From: Serinibacter arcticus | Lineage (GTDB): Bacteria; Actinomycetota; Actinomycetes; Actinomycetales; Beutenbergiaceae | Assembly: GCF_003121705.1 (NCBI RefSeq) | Contig: NZ_PYHR01000002.1 | Location: forward strand, 2,480,001-2,544,000 | Length of the DNA stretch: 64,000 nucleotides | Reading direction: 5' to 3' | Shown: positions 20,204 to 27,209 of the stretch, piece after piece | Position numbering within the stretch: the stretch's first letter is position 1 | How the letters are laid out: each line of letters begins with the position of its first letter | Made by a program: the position numbers and the translations under genes | The notes under the pieces: generated by a model | Told to the model about the DNA's origin: nothing | Databases searched by the model: none | What the model saw: only the letters and a program-made list of their open reading frames with translations

Positions 20204-21036
20204 GCGGCGTTCGCCCCCGCGGGGGTGGTGGTCGACGCGGGAGCCGCGTCCGCCGTCGTCGAGCGGTGGGCGGGTGCCTTGATCATCAGGGCGCGGAGGT
20301 CGACGAGCACGTGGATGATCATGCCGGGAATCACGCTGCCCGTGGCGAGGTACAGGGCGCCGAAGGTAAAGCCCATCGCGCCGGTGCCGAGCACGCCCCA
20401 CACCCCCTGGTACCAGTGCGCGGCGCCGAAGATCACCGCGGCGGCGACGAGCACCTGGAGGCGGGAGGCGCTCGGGGCGACGGCGACGACGGCGAGGATC
20501 ACCACGGCGCGGTAGGTGACCTCCTCGGTGACGCCGGCCATGACGGACAGGCCCGCCCAGCCGCGACGGCCGCGGGACGTGGACGGGAGCATCGGGGAGA
20601 CCGCCCGCTGGCCCGGCAGGACGGGTGCGCTGCTGCGGCGCGAGATGATCGCGAGCCCGACGCCGACCAGGGCGAGCCCGACCACGGCGCCCGTGACGAG
20701 TCCCGCGATGCTGGAGGAGTCCTCGACGGTGAGGTAGCCGCTCAGGTCGGGCAGTCGGAGGCCGAGCGAGGCGGGGCTGACGCCCGCGATCAGCACGACG
20801 CCGAGGATCGCCGCCGACTGCAGCCAGCCGCTGCGGGTCCAGCGGCGGTAGAGGGAGAGTCGGACGCCCTCCGCCTGCTCGGCGGTGTCGGCCTGGGCCA
20901 CGCCGGCTAGCAGCGAACGGTGGTCGCGGCGGCCGAGAACGGCGTCGGCGACGACCATCCCGACGACGATGACGACGAGGAGCACCACCAGGAGCACGTG
21001 GTGGTCGAGGCTGCGGAGCTGGTCCAGCGTGGTCAT
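20200..21036 (-). CDS. CPBP family intramembrane metalloprotease
   Basis: A 278-residue polytopic membrane protein of the CAAX protease/bacteriocin-processing (ABI) family. The three motifs are intact: EEVTYR (EExxxR, motif 1), FGAAHWYQG (FxxxH, motif 2) and MIIHVLVDL (HxxxD, motif 3). About seven hydrophobic segments are visible. The N-terminus MTTLDQLRSLDHHVLL leads straight into the first helix. First gene of a three-gene operon with an XRE regulator and a four-helix protein. Such proteins cleave membrane substrates or confer immunity to bacteriocins; the substrate here is unknown. Confidence 0.88.
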   Translation of the reverse strand: MTTLDQLRSLDHHVLLVVLLVVIVVGMVVADAVLGRRDHRSLLAGVAQADTAEQAEGVRLSLYRRWTRSGWLQSAAILGVVLIAGVSPASLGLRLPDLSGYLTVEDSSSIAGLVTGAVVGLALVGVGLAIISRRSSAPVLPGQRAVSPMLPSTSRGRRGWAGLSVMAGVTEEVTYRAVVILAVVAVAPSASRLQVLVAAAVIFGAAHWYQGVWGVLGTGAMGFTFGALYLATGSVIPGMIIHVLVDLRALMIKAPAHRSTTADAAPASTTTPAGANAA

Positions 21037-21055
21037 GACGTCTCCCCTTCGTCGA

Positions 21056-21119
21056 TGTCAAGGTGCCTTGACATGACAAGGGTGCTTGACTTCCTCGGTC
21101 GTGTCAAGGGTGCTTGACA
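21056..21119. promoter_or_regulatory. Three 18-bp operator-like inverted repeats
   Basis: Just before the CPBP start codon are three copies of one 18-bp sequence: TGTCAAGGTGCCTTGACA (21056-21073, perfect 8-bp arms), TGACAAGGGTGCTTGACT (21074-21091, imperfect) and TGTCAAGGGTGCTTGACA (21102-21119, 7-bp arms). The first two abut; the third starts 28 bp further. They resemble a regulator-binding array; each also contains TTGACA, so overlap with promoter -35 elements is possible. The operon's own XRE protein is the likely ligand. Confidence 0.75.
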
Positions 21120-21208
21120 CCATCGAAGTCGTCGGACGACGGACGAACGGGCGGGGCGGCCGCAGCCACCCCGCCCGTTCGGCGGTCGTTCGTCAGACGA
21201 GCAGCGTG

Positions 21209-22153
21209 CTACTGCTGCGTCGTGTCCTCGCGCGAGTCGACCTCGCCACCCTCGTCGTCGGCGTTGCCGCCGGTGGACGGGCCGGACGTGCGACGACGGG
21301 TGCGCGGGCTCGGCTTGGGGGCCGCGCCGGACTCGTCGGTGTCGCCGGCGTTCTGACCCTCGGCGTTCACGGGCTTCTCGGACTCGTCGTCGGACGCGGC
21401 CTCCTCGAGGGCGGCCTCGGCCTCCTCGACGACGGCGGTGCCGGCGACGTCCTCGTCCGAGTCGGCGACGGCCTCGACGAGCGCCTCGACGACCTCCTCG
21501 TCGGAGGCGTCCGGAGCGGAGGCGACCGCGGCGGCGGGCGACGCGTCGCCGTCGCTCTCGACGTCCTCCCAGTACTCCTCGGCCCACGGGTCGTCCAGCG
21601 GCTGCGTCCGGCGCCACACGAGGTAGCCGGCCGCAGCAGCGGCGGCACCGGCGGCGATCCACCCGAGCGTCTTGCCGACGCCCGAGGACTTCGGGGCGAC
21701 GCTGGGCACGGAGTCCGCAACCTTCGCCGCGACCTTGTCGGTGGCGTGGACGAGCTTGTTTGCGGCGGAGTCGACACCCTTCGAGGCAGCCTCGCCGGCG
21801 GACTCGCTGGCCTCGGCGGCCGCACGAGCGGCGTCCTGCATGGCCGAGACGACGCGCGGGATGATGATGTCGACAAGCGCGTCGTGCGCCGAGTCGGTGG
21901 CGGACTTGGCCTTGACGGCGGCGACGTCGGTGAGGTCGGACGCCTTGCCTGCGAGCTCCTCGACCTTGGGCCCGGCGGCCTTCACACCGGCCTTCCACGC
22001 CTGTTCGATCTTGGGCGAGGCCCAGTCGACGGCGGCCTCGACGTGCGGGGTCGCCCACTCCTTGCCGTGCTCGGCGAGGGCCCTGGCCTGCTTTCCTGCC
22101 TCGACGACCTGCTCGCGGATCTCGTCAGGCTCGATGTTGACCTTGCGTCCCAT
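21209..22153 (-). CDS. Alanine-rich helical protein with one TM segment and acidic tail
   Basis: A 314-residue protein with no family that I recognise. Residues 1-155 are long amphipathic Ala/Glu/Lys-rich helices (ATPHVEAAVDWASPKIEQAW; SESAGEAASKGVDSAANKLV) with an 11-residue-like periodicity, as in lipid-surface or envelope-stress proteins. One transmembrane segment follows (LGWIAAGAAAAAAGYLVWRR, about 165-184). The last ~130 residues are highly acidic and disordered, ending in a basic patch (TRRRTSG) and a polar tail. It diverges from the cyclophilin gene. Single-gene unit. Confidence 0.75.
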   Translation of the reverse strand: MGRKVNIEPDEIREQVVEAGKQARALAEHGKEWATPHVEAAVDWASPKIEQAWKAGVKAAGPKVEELAGKASDLTDVAAVKAKSATDSAHDALVDIIIPRVVSAMQDAARAAAEASESAGEAASKGVDSAANKLVHATDKVAAKVADSVPSVAPKSSGVGKTLGWIAAGAAAAAAGYLVWRRTQPLDDPWAEEYWEDVESDGDASPAAAVASAPDASDEEVVEALVEAVADSDEDVAGTAVVEEAEAALEEAASDDESEKPVNAEGQNAGDTDESGAAPKPSPRTRRRTSGPSTGGNADDEGGEVDSREDTTQQ

Positions 22154-22286
22154 GGATGCTCCCTCGCGTGCCCGGGCGGCGCGTGCCCCGGATCGGTTGC
22201 CGTTCGTTCTATGGTGCCACCCTCAGCGGCCGAGTGCAGCAAGCCATGTCCCCCGGTGTGTGACGGATCGGTGGGAGAATGGCTGC

Positions 22287-22808
22287 ATGAACGCTGTCAT
22301 CCACACGTCCGTCGGCGACATCACCGTCGAGCTGTTCCCCAACCACGCCCCCAAGACCGTGGCCAACTTCGTCGGCCTGGCCGACGGTTCCCAGGAGTGG
22401 ACCGACCCGGCAACGGGCCAGAAGGCCGACCGTCCGCTCTACGACGGCACGATCTTCCACCGCGTCATCCCGAACTTCATGATCCAGGGCGGCGACCCCC
22501 TCGGCAGCGGACGCGGTGGCCCCGGCTACCAGTTCGACGACGAGATCCACCCCGAGCTCACCTTCCGCGACACGTACCTGCTCGCGATGGCGAACGCCGG
22601 CAAGATCGCGGGCCGCGGCACCAACGGCTCGCAGTTCTTCATCACGACGGTGGCGACGACCCACCTCCAGGGCAAGCACACGATCTTCGGCAAGGTCGCG
22701 GACGACGCGAGCCGCGCCGTCGTCGACACGATCTCCGCCGCCCGCACCCGTCCGGGTGACCGTCCGGTCGAGGACATCACCATCACGAGCATCGACATCA
22801 CCGAGTAG
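22287..22808 (+). CDS. Peptidyl-prolyl cis-trans isomerase, cyclophilin type
   Basis: A 173-residue cytoplasmic cyclophilin catalysing proline isomerisation. Recognisable elements are FHRVIPNFMIQGGDP (catalytic Arg in FHRV), GTNGSQFFIT and HTIFGKV. No signal peptide or membrane anchor, so it is the cytoplasmic type. ATG 22287 is chosen because frames further upstream are unrelated. Its location near the origin beside a rhomboid gene is typical of actinobacteria. Confidence 0.95.
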   Translation: MNAVIHTSVGDITVELFPNHAPKTVANFVGLADGSQEWTDPATGQKADRPLYDGTIFHRVIPNFMIQGGDPLGSGRGGPGYQFDDEIHPELTFRDTYLLAMANAGKIAGRGTNGSQFFITTVATTHLQGKHTIFGKVADDASRAVVDTISAARTRPGDRPVEDITITSIDITE

Positions 22809-22874
22809 CACGACGGCGACGCCGACGTCCGCCCCGACCCTCCCCTCGCGAGAACCGAAGGACACAGCTGCGTC

Positions 22875-23858
22875 ATGAGCGGATTCGGCGGCTACGGCCC
22901 CAGCCCCCAGCCCGGCCAGGAACCTGATCCCGGCGGGGCTGGGGGCGGTGCTGTTCCCGGGGGCGGTGGGTACGGAGCCCCGGGTTCGTACGGGGCCTCC
23001 GGGTACGGCGCCTCCGGGTACGGCGGTCCGACGGGCCAGCCCGGACCTGCAGGCGGACCGCCGGTGTGTCCGCGGCACCCGGACCGCGTCTCCTACGTCT
23101 CCTGCCAGCGCTGCCGCCGGCCGGTGTGCCACGAGTGCCAGCGCCCCGCGACGGTCGGCGTGCACTGCGTCGACTGCGCCCGCACGGCCGCGCGCTCACG
23201 CCCCACGGTCCGCACCGTCACCGGTGGCGTCGACCGCGGCGGCCCGCCCGTCATCACGTACACGATCATGGCGATCTGCGTGGCGATCGAGCTGCTGCGC
23301 TACCTGGCGCCGCCCCTGTACGGACAGATCTTCAGCGAGCTCGTCTTCTGGCCAGCCTATGGCGCTGCCGAGCCGTACCGCTTCCTGACCTCCACGCTCC
23401 TGCACGGCGGGATCTGGCACCTGGCGTTCAACATGTACGCGCTGTACCTGGTGGGGGGCCAGCTCGAGCGGATGCTCGGACGCAGCCGCTACCTCGCCCT
23501 CTACCTGCTGGCCGCGGTCGGCGGCTCCGTGGCCTACCTCCTGATCGCCGGCGTCGACGCCGTCGGGGCGGTCGGGGCGTCGGGCGGCGTGTTCGGCCTG
23601 TTCGGGGCGTTCGCCGTGCTGATGCGGAAGTTCGGCGGCGACACCCGGCAGATCCTCGTCATCATCGGGATCAACGCCGTGCTCGGCTTCGTCATCGGCG
23701 GGATCGCCTGGCAGGCGCACCTCGGCGGCCTGGTCGTCGGCGCCGCGCTTGCGGCCCTGTACGCCTACGCCCCGCGCGAGCGGGAGTGGCTGCAGTGGGT
23801 GGGCAGCGGCGCCGTGCTCGTCCTGCTGGCCGGCGTCAGCGCAGCCGTGCTGGCCTGA
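22875..23858 (+). CDS. Rhomboid family intramembrane serine protease with zinc-ribbon
   Basis: A 327-residue protein. Residues 1-60 are Gly/Pro/Tyr-rich with repeats of GYGASGYG type. Residues 65-100 hold a B-box-like zinc-binding segment (CPRHPDRVSYVSCQRCRRPVC-x-x-C...HCVDC). Six transmembrane helices follow. The catalytic dyad is Ser236 in GASGGVFG and His282 in WQAHLGG; the loop motif GGIWHLAFNMYAL is also present. It cleaves transmembrane substrates within the membrane. It follows the cyclophilin gene by 66 bp, a conserved actinobacterial pair. Confidence 0.93.
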   Translation: MSGFGGYGPSPQPGQEPDPGGAGGGAVPGGGGYGAPGSYGASGYGASGYGGPTGQPGPAGGPPVCPRHPDRVSYVSCQRCRRPVCHECQRPATVGVHCVDCARTAARSRPTVRTVTGGVDRGGPPVITYTIMAICVAIELLRYLAPPLYGQIFSELVFWPAYGAAEPYRFLTSTLLHGGIWHLAFNMYALYLVGGQLERMLGRSRYLALYLLAAVGGSVAYLLIAGVDAVGAVGASGGVFGLFGAFAVLMRKFGGDTRQILVIIGINAVLGFVIGGIAWQAHLGGLVVGAALAALYAYAPREREWLQWVGSGAVLVLLAGVSAAVLA

Positions 23859-23908
23859 CGGCCCTCTCATCCGCCGCGAATGACACGGGTGTGACTCCGT
23901 CCCCAGGG

Positions 23909-24076
23909 TTGTCCACACCTGGGGACAGATGTGCGCAGCGTGCGGCCTGACCTGCGTCGAGATCGAATGACAACCGTGTAGTTCTCCACAGGGATACCCA
24001 CACCTGGGGACAACTGGGCGTCCCGATGTGGACGACGCGCACCGTCGGCGGCCTCGCCATCCACACCCCGTCCACA
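23909..24076. other. Secondary DnaA-box cluster between rhomboid and crgA
   Basis: The 364-bp gap 23859-24222 has no gene but carries a second concentration of DnaA-like boxes: 23909-23917 TTGTCCACA (perfect), 23982-23990 TTCTCCACA, 24027-24035 TGTGGACGA, 24057-24065 CCATCCACA, 24068-24076 CCGTCCACA. A 13-bp direct repeat ACACCTGGGGACA occurs at 23915-23927 and 24000-24012; the second copy contains the complement of TTGTCCCCAGG, also seen in oriC at 7654-7664. The rest of the gap is the crgA terminator. Confidence 0.6.
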
Positions 24077-24144
24077 GCCCGGGACGGGCCGGACGGCGGG
24101 ACGGGCGCCGCGCCGTCGTCCTCATCGCGTGTGCCCGGGAACGA

Positions 24145-24182
24145 CGACGGGCCGGCGCCCCAGCAGGAGCACCGGCCCGTCG
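24145..24182 (-). terminator. Hairpin downstream of crgA
   Basis: Perfect 11-bp arms CGACGGGCCGG (24145-24155) and CCGGCCCGTCG (24172-24182) with a 16-nt loop, 40 bp beyond the crgA stop. No T-run follows, as is common for actinobacterial hairpin terminators. Confidence 0.6.
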
Positions 24183-24222
24183 CAGCCGTCGAGGTCGCGG
24201 CCGGAGCCGCGGAGCGTGGGGC

Positions 24223-24474
24223 TCAGCGCCACCGCATCGTCATGCCGAAGCCGACGAGGATGAAACCGAAGCCGACGGCGAGGTTCCAGCTGCCCAGCGG
24301 CGGGATCGGAAAGCGGCCCTGGCTGATGTAGGTCACGACGACCCAGACCAGTCCGAGGACGAGCAGACCCACGAACGTCGGCACGAACCAGGGAGGGTTC
24401 GGAGCGTCCTCGCGGGGGACGGCGGGCGTGGTGGGCTGGGCGGCCGGCTTCTTGCGGGACCGGGACTCGGGCAC
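24223..24474 (-). CDS. crgA: Cell division protein CrgA
   Basis: An 83-residue actinobacterial septation protein that interacts with FtsZ, FtsQ and penicillin-binding proteins in mycobacteria and limits FtsZ assembly in Streptomyces. The N-terminus is polar and basic (MPESRSRKKPAA), followed by two helices: PPWFVPTFVGLLVLGLVWVVV and GSWNLAVGFGFILVGFGMTMRWR, with the family-typical ending. The gene lies at its conserved place between a rhomboid gene and a DUF881/sortase cluster. Confidence 0.95.
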   Translation of the reverse strand: MPESRSRKKPAAQPTTPAVPREDAPNPPWFVPTFVGLLVLGLVWVVVTYISQGRFPIPPLGSWNLAVGFGFILVGFGMTMRWR

Positions 24475-24562
24475 GACTACTCCTCGATCGGCGTGAATGC
24501 AACGATCCAGACTATCCGGCGGCGCACGTAAACTCGGTCACGTCACGCGGGAGGGAGGCAGA

Positions 24563-25365
24563 GTGGGTCGTTCTACGTCCGAGGACCCCTCCGGGGGGCA
24601 CCCGATCCCGTCACGGCACCTCGCGCTGCGCCTCGCCGCCCGGCCCCGTCCCGCCGCCGGGCGCTCACCCGGCCCTCGGTCGCCGTCGCCGTCGTGGCCT
24701 TCACCGCCGGGATCCTCTTCGCGATGAGCGCCACGCTGTTCGCGGGCCTCGACGACGGTCGCCCCCGTGACCTGCGCTCGCTCGTCCGCGAGGAGAGCGA
24801 ACGCCTCACCGAGCGCAACGAGGCGGTGGCCGAGCTCCGCGCGGAGGTCGTGACGCTCGAGGAGAGCTTCGACGTCGTCGTGGACGAGCCGGATCCGGCC
24901 GTGCTGCTCGCCGTCGGCCAGGAGCCGGTGCGCGGCGGGGGGATCAGCGTGTCGCTGTCGGACGCGCCGTCGACCTCGTCCTCCGACAACCTCGACGACC
25001 TCGTCGTCCACCAGCAGGACCTGCAGTCGGTCATCAACGCGATGTGGCTCGGCGGCGCCGACGCCGTCTCGGTCCAGGGTCAGCGGATCGTGGCGACCAG
25101 CGCGGTGCGCTGCGTGGGCAACGTGCTGCTGCTGCACGGCCGCACCTACTCCCCGCCGTACGTCATCGAGGCGATCGGCGACCCCGAGTCGCTGGTCGAC
25201 GCCGTCGAGAGTGATCCCGGGGTCCAGCTGTACCTGCGGTACGTCGACGCGTACGGCCTCGGCTGGTCGCTGGCCGAGGAGGACGAGCTCGACCTGCCCG
25301 CGTACACCGGGACGCGTACGCTCACGTACGCCACCCCTGTGAAGGAGAACGATGACTACCGCTGA
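24563..25365 (+). CDS. DUF881 family membrane-anchored protein, apparent 1-base frameshift
   Basis: The readable part (from 24694) is a DUF881 domain (NAMWLGGADAVSVQGQRIVATSAVRC, then TYSPPYVIEAIGD) preceded by AGILFAMSATLFAG, only part of a transmembrane helix, and a coiled-coil segment. No start codon exists in that frame upstream of 24694. One frame over, GTG 24563 has a strong ribosome-binding site (GGAGG, 4 bp away) and encodes GRSTSEDPSGG up to a run of six G (24593-24598). A -1 shift there restores a Pro/Arg-rich tail plus complete helix (ALTRPSVAVAVVAFTAGILF). Overlaps sortase by 14 bp. Confidence 0.8.
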
Positions 25366-26113
25366 GACGATGCTGCCCGTGCGGCACCAGCGCCGACGAC
25401 GCCGCGGCGGCGTCGGGTCGATGATCCTGGGTGTCGTCGGCGAGCTCCTCATCACGGCCGGGCTGCTGCTCGGCCTGTTCGTCGCCTGGCAGCTGTGGTG
25501 GACCGACGTCGAGGCCGGCCAGCTCCAGAACCAGCTCTCCGAGACGCTCGACACCGAGCTGCCCACCTCGCCCGACGTCGTGGCCGACCCCCAGGTCGAG
25601 GCCCCGCCGGTGGCGCTCGCGCCGCTGGACGCGACGACGTTCGGCCGGCTCTGGGTGCCGCGCTGGGACAACGGCGACAACCCGTACAACAAGACGATCT
25701 CCCAGGGCACCGACCGCGCCACGGTGCTCGACGTGCTCGGCATCGGGCACTACGAGGACACGGCCATGCCGGGCGAGATCGGCAACTTCGCGCTCGCGGG
25801 TCACCGGCAGAGCCACGGCAAGCCGTTCTACGACGTCACGTCCCTGCAGATCGGCGACGACCTCGTCGTCGAGACGGCGGAGGCCTGGTACGTCTACAAG
25901 GTCACCACCACCGACATCGTGGCGCCGACGCAGGTCGACGTGATCGCGCCGAACCCCACGGACCCGGCCACGCAGCCGACCGTCGCCAGCATCACTCTGA
26001 CCACCTGTCACCCGCTGTTCTCCACGAGGGAGCGCTTCATCGTGCACGGCGAGCTGTCCAGCTGGGTCCCGCGTGACGCGGGCCGTCCCGCCGAGCTCGG
26101 AACGGGGGTCTGA
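25352..26113 (+). CDS. Class E sortase
   Basis: A 253-residue membrane-bound transpeptidase that anchors secreted proteins to peptidoglycan; actinobacterial class E enzymes prefer LAxTG-type signals. An N-terminal Arg-rich start and helix (SMILGVVGELLITAGLLLGLFVAW) precede the catalytic domain. Catalytic residues are His151 (LAGHRQSHG), Cys219 (TLTTCHP) and Arg228 (STRERF). It lies in the DUF881-sortase-small membrane protein-amidotransferase cluster common near actinobacterial origins. No sortase substrate is evident in the window. Confidence 0.93.
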   Translation: MTTAETMLPVRHQRRRRRGGVGSMILGVVGELLITAGLLLGLFVAWQLWWTDVEAGQLQNQLSETLDTELPTSPDVVADPQVEAPPVALAPLDATTFGRLWVPRWDNGDNPYNKTISQGTDRATVLDVLGIGHYEDTAMPGEIGNFALAGHRQSHGKPFYDVTSLQIGDDLVVETAEAWYVYKVTTTDIVAPTQVDVIAPNPTDPATQPTVASITLTTCHPLFSTRERFIVHGELSSWVPRDAGRPAELGTGV

Positions 26114-26114
26114 C

Positions 26115-26276
26115 GTGTACGGAGCGATCTGGCGAATCCTTCCCGGGCCGGCCTGGGTGAAGGCGATCCTCGCGCTGATCCTGATCCTCGCCGTCGTGGC
26201 CGCGCTGTTCCTGTGGGTCTTCCCGGCGGTGGCGCCGCTGCTGCCGTTCGACCAGCAGACGGTGGAGACGCCGTGA
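26115..26276 (+). CDS. Small single-helix membrane protein
   Basis: A 53-residue protein, start GTG 26115, one base after the sortase stop. It has a short N-terminus (YGAIWRILPGPAWVK), one long hydrophobic helix (AILALILILAVVAALFLWVFPAVAPLLPF) and a polar end. It overlaps the next gene as GTGA. Conserved small proteins of this form occur between sortase and the amidotransferase gene in other Micrococcales; function unknown. Confidence 0.8.
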   Translation: MYGAIWRILPGPAWVKAILALILILAVVAALFLWVFPAVAPLLPFDQQTVETP

Positions 26277-26935
26277 CGACGGCGCTCGCGCGTGCGCCGC
26301 GCATCCTCGTCGTCGACAACTACGACAGCTTCGTCTACACGATCGTCGGCTACCTGCAGCAGCTCGGGGCCGAGACGACGGTCCTGCGCAACGACGCCCT
26401 CGCCGGCACCCCCGACGAGCTCGCGGAGTTCGACGGCGTGCTCGTCTCGCCCGGTCCCGGCACCCCCGCGGAGGCGGGCGCGTCGCTCGACGTGATCGCC
26501 GCGTGCGCCGTCACCGGCACGCCGATGCTCGGCGTCTGCCTCGGGCACCAGGCGCTCGCGGAGGCGTTCGGTGGGGTCGTCACGCACGCCGAGGAGCTCA
26601 TGCACGGCAAGACGTCCGCCGTCACGCACGACGACGCCGGGCTGTTCGCCGGGCTCGGCGCCCCGTTCACCGCGACCCGGTACCACTCGCTCGCCGTCGT
26701 GACCTCCACGGTGCCTGACGAGCTCGAGGTGACCGCGTGGACCGGGGGCGACGACACCCCCCGCATCGTCATGGGGCTCTCGCACCGCGAGCTGCCGCTG
26801 CACGGTGTCCAGTTCCACCCCGAGTCGGTGCTCACCGAGGGCGGTCACCGCCTGTTCGCGAACTGGCTCGCGGTGGTGGGCGACGACGGTGCCGTCGCGC
26901 GCAGCGAGGGCATGCGGCCGCTCGCGGCGCTGTAG
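26273..26935 (+). CDS. pabA: Class I glutamine amidotransferase (PabA/TrpG-type)
   Basis: A 220-residue glutaminase subunit that delivers ammonia to aminodeoxychorismate or anthranilate synthase. The triad is Cys89 (GVCLGHQAL), His182 and Glu184 (QFHPESVL). The N-terminal VVDNYDSFVYTIVGYLQQLGAE is characteristic. Near the origin, away from trp genes, this copy is usually annotated as para-aminobenzoate synthase component II or a shared subunit; the partner chorismate-binding subunit is not in the window. GTG 26273 overlaps the preceding stop. A direct/inverted repeat lies downstream. Confidence 0.9.
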   Translation: MTTALARAPRILVVDNYDSFVYTIVGYLQQLGAETTVLRNDALAGTPDELAEFDGVLVSPGPGTPAEAGASLDVIAACAVTGTPMLGVCLGHQALAEAFGGVVTHAEELMHGKTSAVTHDDAGLFAGLGAPFTATRYHSLAVVTSTVPDELEVTAWTGGDDTPRIVMGLSHRELPLHGVQFHPESVLTEGGHRLFANWLAVVGDDGAVARSEGMRPLAAL

Positions 26936-27012
26936 CTCGGATCCTTCGGCCGGCCCGGGGGCTCGCGCCGGTTCGCGCGCTCGAGCGCCCGACGGCGACG
27001 GCGACGGCGTGG

Positions 27013-27150
27013 CCGCGCCCTTGTGGTCGCTGGGGCTTGACGACCGCGCCCTTGTGGTCGCTCTGACGCCCTCGTAGCGACCACAGGGGCGCGGTCGGCG
27101 CAGTCCCATGACCGGAAGGGCCTCGCGAGTGGACCCGAAGGGCCTCGCGA
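27013..27150. repeat. Mosaic of intergenic repeats and hairpin between pabA and pknB
   Basis: Two identical 19-mers CCGCGCCCTTGTGGTCGCT lie at 27013-27031 and 27044-27062; an inverted copy with one mismatch is at 27076-27094, so copy 2 and the inverted copy form a 19-bp hairpin with a 13-nt loop. Next come two copies of another unit: GACCGGAAGGGCCTCGCGA (27110-27128) and GACCCGAAGGGCCTCGCGA (27132-27150), the second being identical to arms at 61249-61267 and 61396-61414. The element sits between convergent genes and could act as a bidirectional terminator. Nothing else is seen in 26936-27209. Confidence 0.75.
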
Positions 27151-27209
27151 ACGGCGGACGGCCCCGGGCTGGTGCCCGGGGCCGTCTGCTGCTCGTGGTG
27201 AGTCAGGCG

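Noticed and set aside
21056-21119. TTGACA words read as -35 elements of ordinary promoters
   Set aside because: Each lies within an 18-bp palindrome and no matching -10 at 16-18 bp is seen; the operator interpretation explains the repetition better, although overlap is possible.
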